From DATJPR01 sp963811705 (lineage in GTDB: Bacteria > Bacteroidota > Ignavibacteria > UBA10030 > UBA6906), in assembly GCA_963811705.1 (NCBI GenBank), contig CAWESL010000017.1:62001-126000 (forward strand): a DNA stretch of 64,000 bases. Direction: 5' to 3'. Position 1 is the first letter of the stretch; every line of letters starts with the position of its first letter. The position numbers were made by a program, and so were the translations under genes. Shown here in pieces: positions 35,641 through 45,186 of this stretch. Under the pieces are notes generated by a model. The model did no database searches, was not told the origin of the DNA, and was given only the letters and a program-made list of their open reading frames with translations.

Positions 35641-37590
35641 ATGAATGACACCCGAACAACACAGCCTTCCGCGCTCACGCAACTTGAAGACGCCCTGATG
35701 CGCAGAGCTTCTTCAGAAAAGGGAAAGACCAAGGTCCCCTACGTCGTTCCCTCGCTCTGGATCGGTCCGTCATGCCGGGCGCCCCTCAGCGCGGTTGAGC
35801 CGGCGGAATTCTATCTGGGGATCGTCAGGGAAATCCTGAAAGTCCATCCTCCCGCCGCCGCACCGAATATGGGCGGAGAATGGAGCCGAAACGCTGTCAT
35901 CTACAATATGTTCCTTCGGACGGCCGCCGCCGTCGATCATAATGGGAATGGAAAGCTAGATCTCCCCCTCAACGAACGCGGGTACCGGGAGACCGGGACA
36001 TTTCTCAAAGGCATCGCCATGCTCCCGTACATCAAGAAGCTGGGGGCGACAGTGATACACCTGCTGCCGATCACTGCAATCGGGCAGGATGGCAACAAGG
36101 GGACACTCGGGTCGCCGTACGCCATACGCAATCCGTACGCGATTGACGAAGGACTCTCCGAGCCGGTTCTCGGCCTGGATGTGAAGACGGAGTTCAAGGC
36201 ATTCGTCGAAGCGGCACACAGGATGGGGTTCCGGATCGTTGTCGAATTTGTCTTCCGGACAGCCGCGAAGGACGGCGACTGGGTCAAAGAGCACCCCGAC
36301 TGGTTCTACTGGATCCGCGAAGAGATTCCGCTTCGCAAGGGCGGTGAAGCAAGCGAGGATAAATACGGATCGCCGCTCTTTACGCCGGAGGAACTGGGGA
36401 GGATCCATGATGCCGTGAACGGAGGACGATTTGGTGAACTCCCCCCGCCGCACGCCACGTATCGCCGGTTCTTTACGGAGCCCCCGGGGCATGGTCACGT
36501 CAAACATGTTGGCGGCCGATACATTGGGACAACTTCGGGAGGAGAGCGCGTCAAGATCCCCGGCGCGTTCGCCGACTGGCCGCCTGATGACAACCAACCG
36601 CCCTGGAATGACGTCACCTACCTGAAAATGTATGATCATCCCGATTTCAATTACATCGGATACAACACGATCCGGATGTATGACACGCGTCTTGCACGGG
36701 AAGAGCACATCAACCGGCTGTTGTGGGATTCGATCGCGGGGATTGTGCCGTACTACCAAAATGAATTCGGCATTGACGGTGTCATGATCGACATGGGACA
36801 CGCCCTCCCGATGAGTCTGAAGGCACGCATGGTGAAATCGGCCCGGGAAATCAATCCGGATTTCGCATTCTGGGACGAGAATTTCGCGATTACCCGGAAG
36901 AGCAGGGAGGAGGGGTACAACGCCGTCTTCGGATATCTCTGGCATGTTCAGCACATCCCGCAACAGATGAGGGAGTTCCTCTGGCGTCTCCACAACGAGA
37001 CGTTCCCGATCCCGTTCTTCGCGACGGCCGAGAACCACAACACACACCGCGCGGCCGACCGCCCGGGCGGGGTGGCGTTTTCGCGATGGTCGTTGATCGT
37101 GAATCTGTTTCTGCCCGCAATCCCGTTCATTCACTCCGGATTCGAGCTCGGAGAGGAGTACCCGATCAATACCGGCCTTGATTTCTCCAGTGAAGAGCTT
37201 CAACGCCTCCCCTCGGAACAACTCCCGCTGTTCAGCGAATACGGCTACGACTGGACGAGGAAGACCCAGTTCAGCGAGTTTGTCGCAAAGGCCGTAAGCA
37301 TTCGCGGCCGATATCACTCCCTCGTCGTGAACCCGCACCACGAAACGTTCCGCATGCTCGAGCAACACAATCACGCGGTGATCGCCTACGCGCGCGTCCC
37401 GCCGTCGGGCGGGCCGAAGATCGCTGTCATCGCCAACGGCAATTGCCAGGGCGAGGAGTCCGCGGTTGTTCCGCTCGGGGCGTCCGGCCCTGCCATCAAC
37501 GATCTGCTTACCGGCAGAGCGCTTGAGGTCAACGAGGGGGTGATCCATGTTGTTCTTCAACCCGGGGAATCGGTGGTCGTCGAATACTAA
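35641..37590 (+). CDS. Cytoplasmic GH13-family protein with atypical active site
   Basis: 649 residues with no signal peptide. A (beta/alpha)8 GH13 barrel is recognised from NPYAIDE, GVMIDMGHALP (nucleophile D384) and FWDENFAIT (acid/base E413). Region I is unusual: VVEFVFRTAAKDG, with E202/R206/T207 where Asp, Asn and His are usual, followed by WVKEHPDWF. That tail resembles the corresponding part of GlgE-type maltosyltransferases. Region IV is AENHNTHR, so the Asp of Asn-His-Asp is Asn (N467). It may be a transferase acting on imported maltodextrins, or may have altered activity. It sits between the two secreted enzymes and the two MFS carriers. Confidence 0.8.
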   Translation: MNDTRTTQPSALTQLEDALMRRASSEKGKTKVPYVVPSLWIGPSCRAPLSAVEPAEFYLGIVREILKVHPPAAAPNMGGEWSRNAVIYNMFLRTAAAVDHNGNGKLDLPLNERGYRETGTFLKGIAMLPYIKKLGATVIHLLPITAIGQDGNKGTLGSPYAIRNPYAIDEGLSEPVLGLDVKTEFKAFVEAAHRMGFRIVVEFVFRTAAKDGDWVKEHPDWFYWIREEIPLRKGGEASEDKYGSPLFTPEELGRIHDAVNGGRFGELPPPHATYRRFFTEPPGHGHVKHVGGRYIGTTSGGERVKIPGAFADWPPDDNQPPWNDVTYLKMYDHPDFNYIGYNTIRMYDTRLAREEHINRLLWDSIAGIVPYYQNEFGIDGVMIDMGHALPMSLKARMVKSAREINPDFAFWDENFAITRKSREEGYNAVFGYLWHVQHIPQQMREFLWRLHNETFPIPFFATAENHNTHRAADRPGGVAFSRWSLIVNLFLPAIPFIHSGFELGEEYPINTGLDFSSEELQRLPSEQLPLFSEYGYDWTRKTQFSEFVAKAVSIRGRYHSLVVNPHHETFRMLEQHNHAVIAYARVPPSGGPKIAVIANGNCQGEESAVVPLGASGPAINDLLTGRALEVNEGVIHVVLQPGESVVVEY

Positions 37591-37601
37591 AGGAACTTCT
37601 C

Positions 37602-38867
37602 ATGCGCAATTTCCAGGAACGACGGACCAACGCCTTTTACGCGTTTCTCAGTCTCCCCGCGACGGCGATGGGCTTCGCGCTGTCGATTCAGATCTCGGCG
37701 CTGAGCTGGCTGCTGACGACCCAGCTGCATCTCGATATTCATGAGGTGGGGATTGTCTGGGCGGCAGGGCCGCTGGCGGGGATCGTCGGTCAGGTCATTG
37801 TCGGATTCATCAGCGACCGCGTCTGGTTCTGGGGAGGAAGGAGGAGACCGTTCATCGTCGTCGGCGGAATCCTTGCTTCTCTCATGCTCCTTGCCCTTCC
37901 GAACATCCAGGTCATTTACGACACGCTCGGCATCGGGAGTCTGATCGTCGTCGCGACGGTCATCGCGCTGACCCTGGATCTCGCGATCAACATCAGTTTT
38001 AATCCCACGCGTTCGATCATCGCAGACGTGACTCCTGAAGGAGATCCGCGGACGAAGGGATACACGTGGATGCAGACGATCTCTGGTTTCTTCGGCGTCC
38101 TTGCATACGTTATCGGAGCGGTTGCAGGCAACTTCGCGTTGATTTCGTTTGGCGTCGTTCTTGTTTTTCTGTTTTCGGTGATCCCGGTCTTCTTCATCGC
38201 GGAGCCGCGGGATCTCGTTGCTCCTGCGAAGAGCGGGGGGGAGCCCGCCGACAAAGCGATAAAGACGGAATGGGGCCAGCTGATGCGCATCTATTTCGCG
38301 CACGGGCTTTCATGGGTTGGGGTGCAAACCATGTTCGTTTATATCATTGCGTTCGTCCAGCAGCGGATGCCGTTTGGTGAGGGGGCGGACGCCGCACAAC
38401 ACACGGGGCAGGTGATCTCGATTTCCTTTGCAATTCTGAACACGGTTGGATTTCTCCTCCCGGCTCCCGTCCTCGAGCCTTTGGCGGTGCGGTTCGGCCG
38501 GGTTCGCGTGCATATGGCCGCCGTCGCCGTCATGGCGGTCGGGTATCTCGGTGTGGTGCTTGCCGGTTCGACTCCGATGGCGCTGTACATCCTGATGGCG
38601 GTCCTCGGAGTGGGCTGGGCGTCAATCGTCTCGTTGCCGTTCGCGATCATGACAGAGAAGGTGGAGAAATCGCGCATGGGGTTTTTCATGGGGATCTTCA
38701 ACCTCTCCGTTGTCATACCACAGTTATTCGTGAGTCTCATGCTCGGCGCTGTCATTCATGCCGCTCCGGACAAAGCGATCATCTTTGTGATCAGCGCGAT
38801 CACGCTCGCCGCGTCCGCCGCGCTCTGGCTCCTTGTCCGTGAGTCCCCCCGAAAAGGTGCTTCATGA
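37602..38867 (+). CDS. SLC45-like MFS sugar transporter (first of tandem pair)
   Basis: 421 residues with about 12 predicted membrane helices. Helix 2 to loop 2-3 carries GIVGQVIVGFISDRVWFWGGRRRPFIVVG, the RxGRRRP signature of the SLC45 / sucrose-maltose carrier group of the MFS. A second-half repeat contains AVLGVGWASIVSLPFAIMTEKVEKSRMGFFMGIFN. Members move disaccharides and maltodextrins with protons. It starts 11 nt after the cytoplasmic GH13 and overlaps the next MFS gene by 4 bp (ATGA). Import of maltose or maltodextrin is the most likely job. Confidence 0.87.
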   Translation: MRNFQERRTNAFYAFLSLPATAMGFALSIQISALSWLLTTQLHLDIHEVGIVWAAGPLAGIVGQVIVGFISDRVWFWGGRRRPFIVVGGILASLMLLALPNIQVIYDTLGIGSLIVVATVIALTLDLAINISFNPTRSIIADVTPEGDPRTKGYTWMQTISGFFGVLAYVIGAVAGNFALISFGVVLVFLFSVIPVFFIAEPRDLVAPAKSGGEPADKAIKTEWGQLMRIYFAHGLSWVGVQTMFVYIIAFVQQRMPFGEGADAAQHTGQVISISFAILNTVGFLLPAPVLEPLAVRFGRVRVHMAAVAVMAVGYLGVVLAGSTPMALYILMAVLGVGWASIVSLPFAIMTEKVEKSRMGFFMGIFNLSVVIPQLFVSLMLGAVIHAAPDKAIIFVISAITLAASAALWLLVRESPRKGAS

Positions 38868-40216
38868 CCCTCCCGCGTCTCTCGGTTCGACAGATCTGGA
38901 ATATGAGTTTCGGTTTTCTCGGAATTCAATTCGGGTTCGCCCTCCAAAACGCCAACGTCAGCAGGATCTTTGAAACCCTCGGCGCGCAGATCGACGCCAT
39001 TCCCATTCTCTGGATCGCAGCGCCGACCACGGGGCTGATTGTCCAGCCGATCATCGGATACATGAGCGACAGGACGTGGGGGAGGCTGGGAAGGAGAAGG
39101 CCGTATTTTCTTTCGGGGGCGATCCTCGCCACGACCGCGCTCTTCGTCATGCCGAATTCTCCTGCGCTCTGGTTTGCCGCTATGATGCTCTGGGTCATGG
39201 ACGCTTCGATCAACATTTCGATGGAACCCTTCCGGGCGCTGGTGGCCGATCTTCTTCCCTCGGAGCAGCGCACGACGGGGTTCGCGGCGCAAAGTTTCTT
39301 CATCGGGATCGGCGCGGTGATTGCGTCGGCCTTTCCGTACCTCCTGACAAATCTCTTCGGCGTTCCCAACACGGCACCCAAGGGGGCGATTCCACCGTCC
39401 GTGGTCTATTCCTTTTACGCCGGCGGACTGGCGTTCATCGGTGCCGTCGGCTGGACGGTCTTCAAGACGAAGGAGTATCCACCGGAAGATCTCGAAGCGT
39501 TCAGGAGGAAGAAGGAAGAGCACCGGGGGTTTGGTGTTGCGGCCAGGGAAATTGTGTCAAATCTCCGACACATGCCGAAGACGATGGTGGAACTCGCGTT
39601 CGTCCAGTTCTTCTCGTGGTTCGCGTTGTTTTGCATGTGGATCTACACGACCGGAGCAATTACGTCGCACATTTACCATGCAACGGATCCGACCTCATCG
39701 GCGTTCAACGAAGGGGCAGACTGGGTCGGGGTGCTCTTTGCGGTCTACAACGGGCTTGCCGCGATCGCCGCGTTCTTCATCCCGATGCTTGCGAGGAAGA
39801 CGAGCCGGAAGATCGCGCACATGGTGAGTCTTTTCATGGGGGGGCTGGGGCTGGCATCGATGGCGGTGATTTCCGACCCGCACCTGCTCATTCTCTCGAT
39901 GATCGGGGTGGGAATTGCCTGGGCGAGCATTCTTTCGATGCCGTATGCGATCCTTGCGGGGGCGTTGCCGAAGGAGAAAATGGGCGTCTACATGGGGATA
40001 TTCAACTTCTTTATCGTGATCCCCCAGATTGCCGCTGCCGGAATTCTCGGGTCGTTGATGCGTTCGGTTCTTGGGAATGACGCGATGAACGCGATTCTGT
40101 TGGGCGGACTGTCGCTTGTCGTGGCAGGGGTGGCGACGTTGTTGGTGAACGATATTGACGATGGAACCCCTACTCCTTCGAATATCCGTAAGCCAGAAAT
40201 CCGCCATCCACGCTGA
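38864..40216 (+). CDS. SLC45-like MFS sugar transporter (second of tandem pair)
   Basis: 450 residues, about 12 helices, a paralogue of the preceding gene. Diagnostic loop 2-3: PIIGYMSDRTWGRLGRRRPYFLSG. The second half has GVGIAWASILSMPYAILAGALPKEKMGVYMGIFNFF, closely matching its neighbour. The last 47 nt overlap, tail to tail, the SDR gene on the other strand. Two adjacent carriers may differ in chain length (maltose versus longer dextrins) or work as a pair; the sequence does not say which. Confidence 0.87.
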   Translation: MTLPRLSVRQIWNMSFGFLGIQFGFALQNANVSRIFETLGAQIDAIPILWIAAPTTGLIVQPIIGYMSDRTWGRLGRRRPYFLSGAILATTALFVMPNSPALWFAAMMLWVMDASINISMEPFRALVADLLPSEQRTTGFAAQSFFIGIGAVIASAFPYLLTNLFGVPNTAPKGAIPPSVVYSFYAGGLAFIGAVGWTVFKTKEYPPEDLEAFRRKKEEHRGFGVAAREIVSNLRHMPKTMVELAFVQFFSWFALFCMWIYTTGAITSHIYHATDPTSSAFNEGADWVGVLFAVYNGLAAIAAFFIPMLARKTSRKIAHMVSLFMGGLGLASMAVISDPHLLILSMIGVGIAWASILSMPYAILAGALPKEKMGVYMGIFNFFIVIPQIAAAGILGSLMRSVLGNDAMNAILLGGLSLVVAGVATLLVNDIDDGTPTPSNIRKPEIRHPR

Positions 40217-40946
40217 GACATTGCCCTGTAATGTACGACGAGGCCGGCATCGCGAGAAACGCGACCGCGTTTGCCACCTCGCCGGGCTCTCCTACCCGTT
40301 TCATCGGGGTGCGGTCCAGGATCCTCTGCATGATTGCGGGATCCGAGAGGAGGGGCTCCACCAGCGGCGTCCGGATGTACCACGGGGCAACGGCGTTGAC
40401 CCGTATCCCGTCCCGGGCCCATTCAACCGCCAGATATCGGGTGAGTTGTATGACTGCGGCTTTTGCCATCGCGTACGGGGCCCCTGTTCCCACGGAGGTC
40501 ATCCCCGCCACGGAGACGATGTTCACCACACTCGCCTGATTCGCGAATGCGAGGACGGGGTGAAGCTTCCGGGTGAGCTCGAGAGCGGGGAGCATGTTCG
40601 TCCTGATGAGGAGATCAATCTCCTCCGTGCTCAGCTCCTTCGTTGCCTTCCTGATGTTCGTCCCGGCGTTATTGACAAGAATGTCGAGTGGCTTCGAACC
40701 CATGCGCTTGACGATTGTCGCAATTCCTTCGGTCGAGCTCACGTCTGCCGCAATTCCCTCAAGGTCAAAGCCCGCTCCTTGCACGACCGTTCTCTCACGA
40801 TCGATCCCGTCGGGACTGCGTGCAACGATGGTGACATTCGCGCCGAGTTGCAGCAGCTCTTCGACAATTGCCTGACCGATCCCCCGCGTTCCGCCGGTGA
40901 CCAAAGCACGCTTCCCATGAAGATTCCACGCTGAACGATCATTCAT
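40170..40946 (-). CDS. SDR-family oxidoreductase (tropinone-reductase-like)
   Basis: 258 residues with every classical SDR element: GTRGIG cofactor motif in TGGTRGIGQ (18-26), NNAG (93-96), catalytic Ser in VSVAGMTS, and YAMAK (Tyr-x-x-x-Lys). The C-terminus has SVDGG. Classical SDRs reduce or oxidise alcohols and sugars with NAD(P)H; the substrate cannot be read from sequence. It is the last gene of the minus operon, its ATG overlapping the debranching gene's stop (ATGA), and its 3' end overlaps the convergent MFS gene by 47 nt. A role in sugar metabolism is inferred from context. Confidence 0.88.
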   Translation of the reverse strand: MNDRSAWNLHGKRALVTGGTRGIGQAIVEELLQLGANVTIVARSPDGIDRERTVVQGAGFDLEGIAADVSSTEGIATIVKRMGSKPLDILVNNAGTNIRKATKELSTEEIDLLIRTNMLPALELTRKLHPVLAFANQASVVNIVSVAGMTSVGTGAPYAMAKAAVIQLTRYLAVEWARDGIRVNAVAPWYIRTPLVEPLLSDPAIMQRILDRTPMKRVGEPGEVANAVAFLAMPASSYITGQCLSVDGGFLAYGYSKE

Positions 40947-43900
40947 CGCGTCTTCACCTGCAATGTATCATACACGTTGCTGTCGACCGGCCGGGTCTTC
41001 CCTCCGCCGTGCCATTCGCCTCTCTCGGGCTCGACCGAACGGAACTCGCCGATGCCGGCTCCTCCGTGATCGTCCTGACCTCCGACGAGAACCGTGTACC
41101 GCCAATTGTCGCTCGGAGCGCCGAGGTATTTCAGAGGGATGGCAAAGGATACCGTTCCTGCCGCGCGATCACCCAGTGGATTCGCAGTGTCCGCGTCCAC
41201 CGGGGCATAGGCGGCGAGAGTTGTTCCCGAAGCATCTTCGACCTTGATCCCTCCGCCGATCAGAACCAGTCGTTCATAGCCGAATCCGGGAGGGAGCATG
41301 TACTGTGCATTCGCCGGGACATCCCGCCGACCGGAGCCGGGCTCACTGTCTTCGTCGATTGCAATCGCGGCAAACGTGAGTTGAAAGCCATACTCGGGAT
41401 GCCACCCCGGATCAGAAAGCGATCGGAATTTGAGGACGAAATATGCATTTGCAGAGTCTGCGCTGACGGTGAATCGCACCAGATCAAACGAACCGGGCGC
41501 GAATACAGGATTGAGCGGATAGGTGTAATGGTTGTCCCCGATATCGTCGTGTGACGGGTCGGCAACGTCGAGGAGAAGCTTCGCCACTGGATTTGTCGCT
41601 TTGATCGTGGCGTTGGCAAGCAACGGATAGTCGGGCCCCCGCAAGGCCCGCAGGTTCGGTCGAATCGTCGGCGTGGCGAACGGCAAGGGTCCAAGAAGAG
41701 AATCCGGAATTGCCGACTCCGCCGCCCATGTCGATGCCGAGATCCTGCCTTTTGAGGCCTTGACCCGGACGGTGGTCGATGCATAATTGATCGTGACTGT
41801 CCTTCCGGGTGGGAGGACAAACATTGTCCGGGTGAATCCATCGCCGTTCGATGGAAGAACCACGGTCGCGGCGAGCGTGTCTCGGAGATCCCGCGTGTCG
41901 AATCTGATGACTTTACTCCCCGGGCGCGTGTCCAGGCTGACGGCGATTGCCCCGCGACGCAGGGGGAGCCGTGCGTGCACCGTCGCGATCGAGGCGGGAA
42001 GATGCGGGTGAAGGGTGACAGTCTTCGAAAACTCGTCAACGGTGATGCCGAGATAGTCGTCGTAGAAATTGCGGATGAATTCTGCAAGATTCCAGGCCTG
42101 CGACACCGTCCCCGAAAGTTGCGGTTCCTGTTCGCCGGGACGCGGGATGGCGTCAAGAAGCTCTGATTGAGTCCCCACGCATCCCCGGTCGAGGATCTGA
42201 TGAATCGAATTTCTCGTGAGCCGGAATGCCGTTCGTGCCCGATCGGCACGACAGAGCTCCGAAATCAGCGGACCCTGGAGCCAGGTCCAGACCGTTCCAT
42301 TGTGATAGGCAGCGTCTTTCGGATAATACGGCTCATAGCGGTGGTAGGGATGGAAATTTCCGTCGTCCTGCGAAAGCGACGCGACACCATATTCGTACGT
42401 CAGCCTGGTCGTCACCGTCCGAAGCATCCTTGCCCTTGTTGCCTCATCCAGCAATGGTGCGCAGAATATCTGATTCGGCCGCAATTGACGGTCAGGCGTT
42501 CCATCCGGCAGCAGATGATCAACGACAATGCCTTCGGATCGGCGAACGAAATAGCGATCGAAATTCTGCACGCAGCGTTGACGCAGCGCCTTCCACCGGC
42601 TTTCCAGATCTGAATGGCCCGTCTGATGAGCAAACCATGCGGCCGCCTCGAGTTGATCCGCCCACAGGGCCTGGATATCATTTGCGCGGTTTCCGCGCGG
42701 GCTCCACGGGCCATTGGGCCCCACGGCGTCCATCCATGTTTCAGCGTCTCCATGAACAAGAAACCCGAGCGAATCGGTGTGATAGCGAATTGTCCCCTCG
42801 GTCGCCCGTTGAATTACCGGATAGATTGCGGCGATGAATGATGAGTCGCCTGAACGCTCGACATATTCCTTCGCCGCTGTCACAAACCGCGGTGTGCCGT
42901 CGGCGGTGTTGTAAGCCTTCTCTGTCGTCGTGACAAGATTCGGGATCCTGCCGAAGTTTGTTGACGATGTATCCGTGTTTTGGAAAGCCGCGAACGACTG
43001 CAGAATCTGACGGGCGTCGGAATATCGGCCGGTAACAAGCGTGGCGCCGGGGAGAGCAATGAAGGTGTCCCGACCCCAATAGTTGTTGAACCAGGGCAAC
43101 CCCGCGAATATCCCGTGGGTTCCCTGATTCATCATGAGTGCATCGAGAGAGAGCTTCGCCCAGGCAAGCGCCTTGTCGAATCGCGGATCGTCCGTGTCGA
43201 CAAGCGAAGCCGACAACAGGCGCTCCATCCGTTGCCGGCGTGACTGCGCAAGGAGCGTTAAGGCAAGACGGGTTTTTGTGATCAACGCTCGCGCCGCGCC
43301 GAGATCATCGCCGACAGCGACGAGGATCGACGGATGATTGGACGAATCGATCCTTAGCGATGATGGTGCGTAATGGCTGCGCCTCGTTTGCGGCCCGCCG
43401 ACGCTCGCCGGACTGAACGACCGGCACGCAAGCCAGACGGGATAATTCTCCGTCGAACTCCGGCGTCCATGATGGGCATTGGCAATGAAGAGCACTCCTG
43501 AGGAGTCGATCGTTCGATAATCCGATGAGTCGAGCCCGTCGGATCTCCACGGGACAAACTCGACGGTTTTGGGACGACCAGGAATGTCAAGGGCAATACT
43601 GAGAAGGGGAAGGGAATCGAGAAGGCGGACATCCTCGACGATGCCTCCCGGATATGTTCTGCGAAGGAAATCCGGATACACGGCGACGCGTGCCGTGCGA
43701 CGATCCAGCAGGCTCCCGTTAATGATCAGATCGTAGTCGTCGAGGAATTTGTGACCGAACACGTTGAACCCCTCCCAGCTCTCCCGTGCCTGGGCATTGG
43801 TCTCCCCGTAAAAGAACGCATTCTCTTTGTTCGTGTAGATGACGGGTCGCGATCTGCCGGAGACGACGATCCGGAGCGAATCAAGGTTCGTCTGCGACAA

Positions 43901-43954
43901 GAGTGTTGCTGGAGAACAAAGCAGGAAGCAGAAGGCAAGGATGAAGGTCCGCAT
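40943..43954 (-). CDS. Exported GH133-type debranching glucosidase with glucodextranase-like C-terminal module
   Basis: 1003 residues from the ATG at 43954, one base into the esterase stop (TGATG). Signal peptide MRTFILAFCFLLCSPATLLSQ. The (alpha/alpha)6 amylo-alpha-1,6-glucosidase domain spans about 250-665 and carries NNYWGRDTFIALPGA, HGDAETWMDA and TVWTWLQGPLISEL, which are family hallmarks. A C-terminal region (about 790-1003) resembles the DOMON/glucodextranase C-terminal binding module (DIGDNHYTYPLNPVFAPGSFDL). The fusion suggests binding to insoluble glucan while alpha-1,6 branches are cut outside the cytoplasm. No T9SS tail is seen. Confidence 0.85.
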   Translation of the reverse strand: MRTFILAFCFLLCSPATLLSQTNLDSLRIVVSGRSRPVIYTNKENAFFYGETNAQARESWEGFNVFGHKFLDDYDLIINGSLLDRRTARVAVYPDFLRRTYPGGIVEDVRLLDSLPLLSIALDIPGRPKTVEFVPWRSDGLDSSDYRTIDSSGVLFIANAHHGRRSSTENYPVWLACRSFSPASVGGPQTRRSHYAPSSLRIDSSNHPSILVAVGDDLGAARALITKTRLALTLLAQSRRQRMERLLSASLVDTDDPRFDKALAWAKLSLDALMMNQGTHGIFAGLPWFNNYWGRDTFIALPGATLVTGRYSDARQILQSFAAFQNTDTSSTNFGRIPNLVTTTEKAYNTADGTPRFVTAAKEYVERSGDSSFIAAIYPVIQRATEGTIRYHTDSLGFLVHGDAETWMDAVGPNGPWSPRGNRANDIQALWADQLEAAAWFAHQTGHSDLESRWKALRQRCVQNFDRYFVRRSEGIVVDHLLPDGTPDRQLRPNQIFCAPLLDEATRARMLRTVTTRLTYEYGVASLSQDDGNFHPYHRYEPYYPKDAAYHNGTVWTWLQGPLISELCRADRARTAFRLTRNSIHQILDRGCVGTQSELLDAIPRPGEQEPQLSGTVSQAWNLAEFIRNFYDDYLGITVDEFSKTVTLHPHLPASIATVHARLPLRRGAIAVSLDTRPGSKVIRFDTRDLRDTLAATVVLPSNGDGFTRTMFVLPPGRTVTINYASTTVRVKASKGRISASTWAAESAIPDSLLGPLPFATPTIRPNLRALRGPDYPLLANATIKATNPVAKLLLDVADPSHDDIGDNHYTYPLNPVFAPGSFDLVRFTVSADSANAYFVLKFRSLSDPGWHPEYGFQLTFAAIAIDEDSEPGSGRRDVPANAQYMLPPGFGYERLVLIGGGIKVEDASGTTLAAYAPVDADTANPLGDRAAGTVSFAIPLKYLGAPSDNWRYTVLVGGQDDHGGAGIGEFRSVEPERGEWHGGGKTRPVDSNVYDTLQVKTR

Positions 43955-45183
43955 CACTGATGACCCCAAAAGAACGTGAGGAAAGTGGCAATTCGGGCTC
44001 GCCAGTTCGCCCAATTATGCCCTTCGGGATATTCTGCATACGAATACACGTATCCCTTCTGTTGCAGGGCGGCACGCATCGCACGGGATTCCTTTTGAGC
44101 GTCCCGAAGAACACCGGTATCGAGGTAGATCCGAACCGGCTCGCGTAAACCCTGTCGGACCATCGTAATGATTGAGTCGTTCTTCCACCAGTACGATGGA
44201 GACTGCGCGGCGCAAAGGCCGAAGACGTCAGGACGCCGAAGCGCTGCGTATGTCGCGATGAGTCCCCCCATCGATGCTCCGGATATCGCGACGCTGTCGG
44301 GAGCTGTGGCGATCGGATACTTCTTGCGAACCAAGGGAAGGACCTCGTCAGCAAGGAATGAGACGAATTCATCGTTCATCGCATATTCGGACATTCTCTT
44401 GTTTGAGGAGGGATCCTCAGGGTTCGTCCGCGGATCGACAAAGAGGGCGAACACCCTCGGGATGCGCCGCTCCGCGATCAGATTGTCAAGGACGGCATTC
44501 ATTCGACCCAGGGTGAGAAATTCGCCGCCGTCGGTCACCACAATTGTCGGGTACGATCCTTTTCCCCGATCCACTTCAGCGGGCCGGTAGACATAGACGG
44601 GATGCGTAAACCCCAGGATGTTGCTCGCGACATGAAGGGTATCGATCATTCCGTGGGGCACGCCCTTGAAGTCGACGATGTCGCGAGGGCTTGTATAGCC
44701 GGCCATTCTGATTTCGGAATTCTCGCCGAAGCCTCCGACAACACGCCGGGGGTTGAGGGGATCAAGAATCCAGGAGGAGTCGACGACGAGTTTGTACTCT
44801 AATCGTGCGGCAGGAGGCGTGGACATCACAAGATACCAGAGCCGCCGATTCTCCACAGGATGGAGAGGATCATTTGAGGGAGACCAACCGTTGAAGTCGC
44901 CCGCGACGGAGACATGCCGGGCTTCGCCACGATACACGAAGACGACCGTCGAATCCCCGGCGATCGCTGTATTGCTCCGTTCTGCACTGGAGAGAAGCGT
45001 ATCCAGAATTGCGCCAATGCGGACACGATTCGTATCGCTGCGAATCATGGCAACCGAGGAACGAATCAATGCCGGGGGGAAAGCCGGCTGGTCTAAAGGT
45101 GGCTGAGTCCACCCCTTGCTGACCGGGCAGATCAGAAAGACAACGCACGCGGCAAAACATTTGAAGCTCAGGCGCCTGGTCAC
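43954..45183 (-). CDS. Esterase (alpha/beta hydrolase) with N-terminal glycogen-binding-like E-set domain
   Basis: 409 residues from a GTG at 45183, which lies 3 nt after the stop of the small membrane protein. A signal peptide spans about 1-26 (cut near GWTQ). An E-set module at about 78-160 contains VSVAGDFNGWSP, the AMPK/CBM48-like glycogen-binding motif. The catalytic part is an esterase D/Fes-like alpha/beta hydrolase: nucleophile in SGASMGG, acid probably in YLDTG, His in EGHNW. Such fusions hydrolyse esters on polysaccharides or siderophores. Here a carbohydrate-ester role (for example acylated glucan) is plausible from the E-set and the debranching neighbour, but it is not shown. Confidence 0.82.
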   Translation of the reverse strand: MTRRLSFKCFAACVVFLICPVSKGWTQPPLDQPAFPPALIRSSVAMIRSDTNRVRIGAILDTLLSSAERSNTAIAGDSTVVFVYRGEARHVSVAGDFNGWSPSNDPLHPVENRRLWYLVMSTPPAARLEYKLVVDSSWILDPLNPRRVVGGFGENSEIRMAGYTSPRDIVDFKGVPHGMIDTLHVASNILGFTHPVYVYRPAEVDRGKGSYPTIVVTDGGEFLTLGRMNAVLDNLIAERRIPRVFALFVDPRTNPEDPSSNKRMSEYAMNDEFVSFLADEVLPLVRKKYPIATAPDSVAISGASMGGLIATYAALRRPDVFGLCAAQSPSYWWKNDSIITMVRQGLREPVRIYLDTGVLRDAQKESRAMRAALQQKGYVYSYAEYPEGHNWANWRARIATFLTFFWGHQ

Positions 45184-45186
45184 CGG

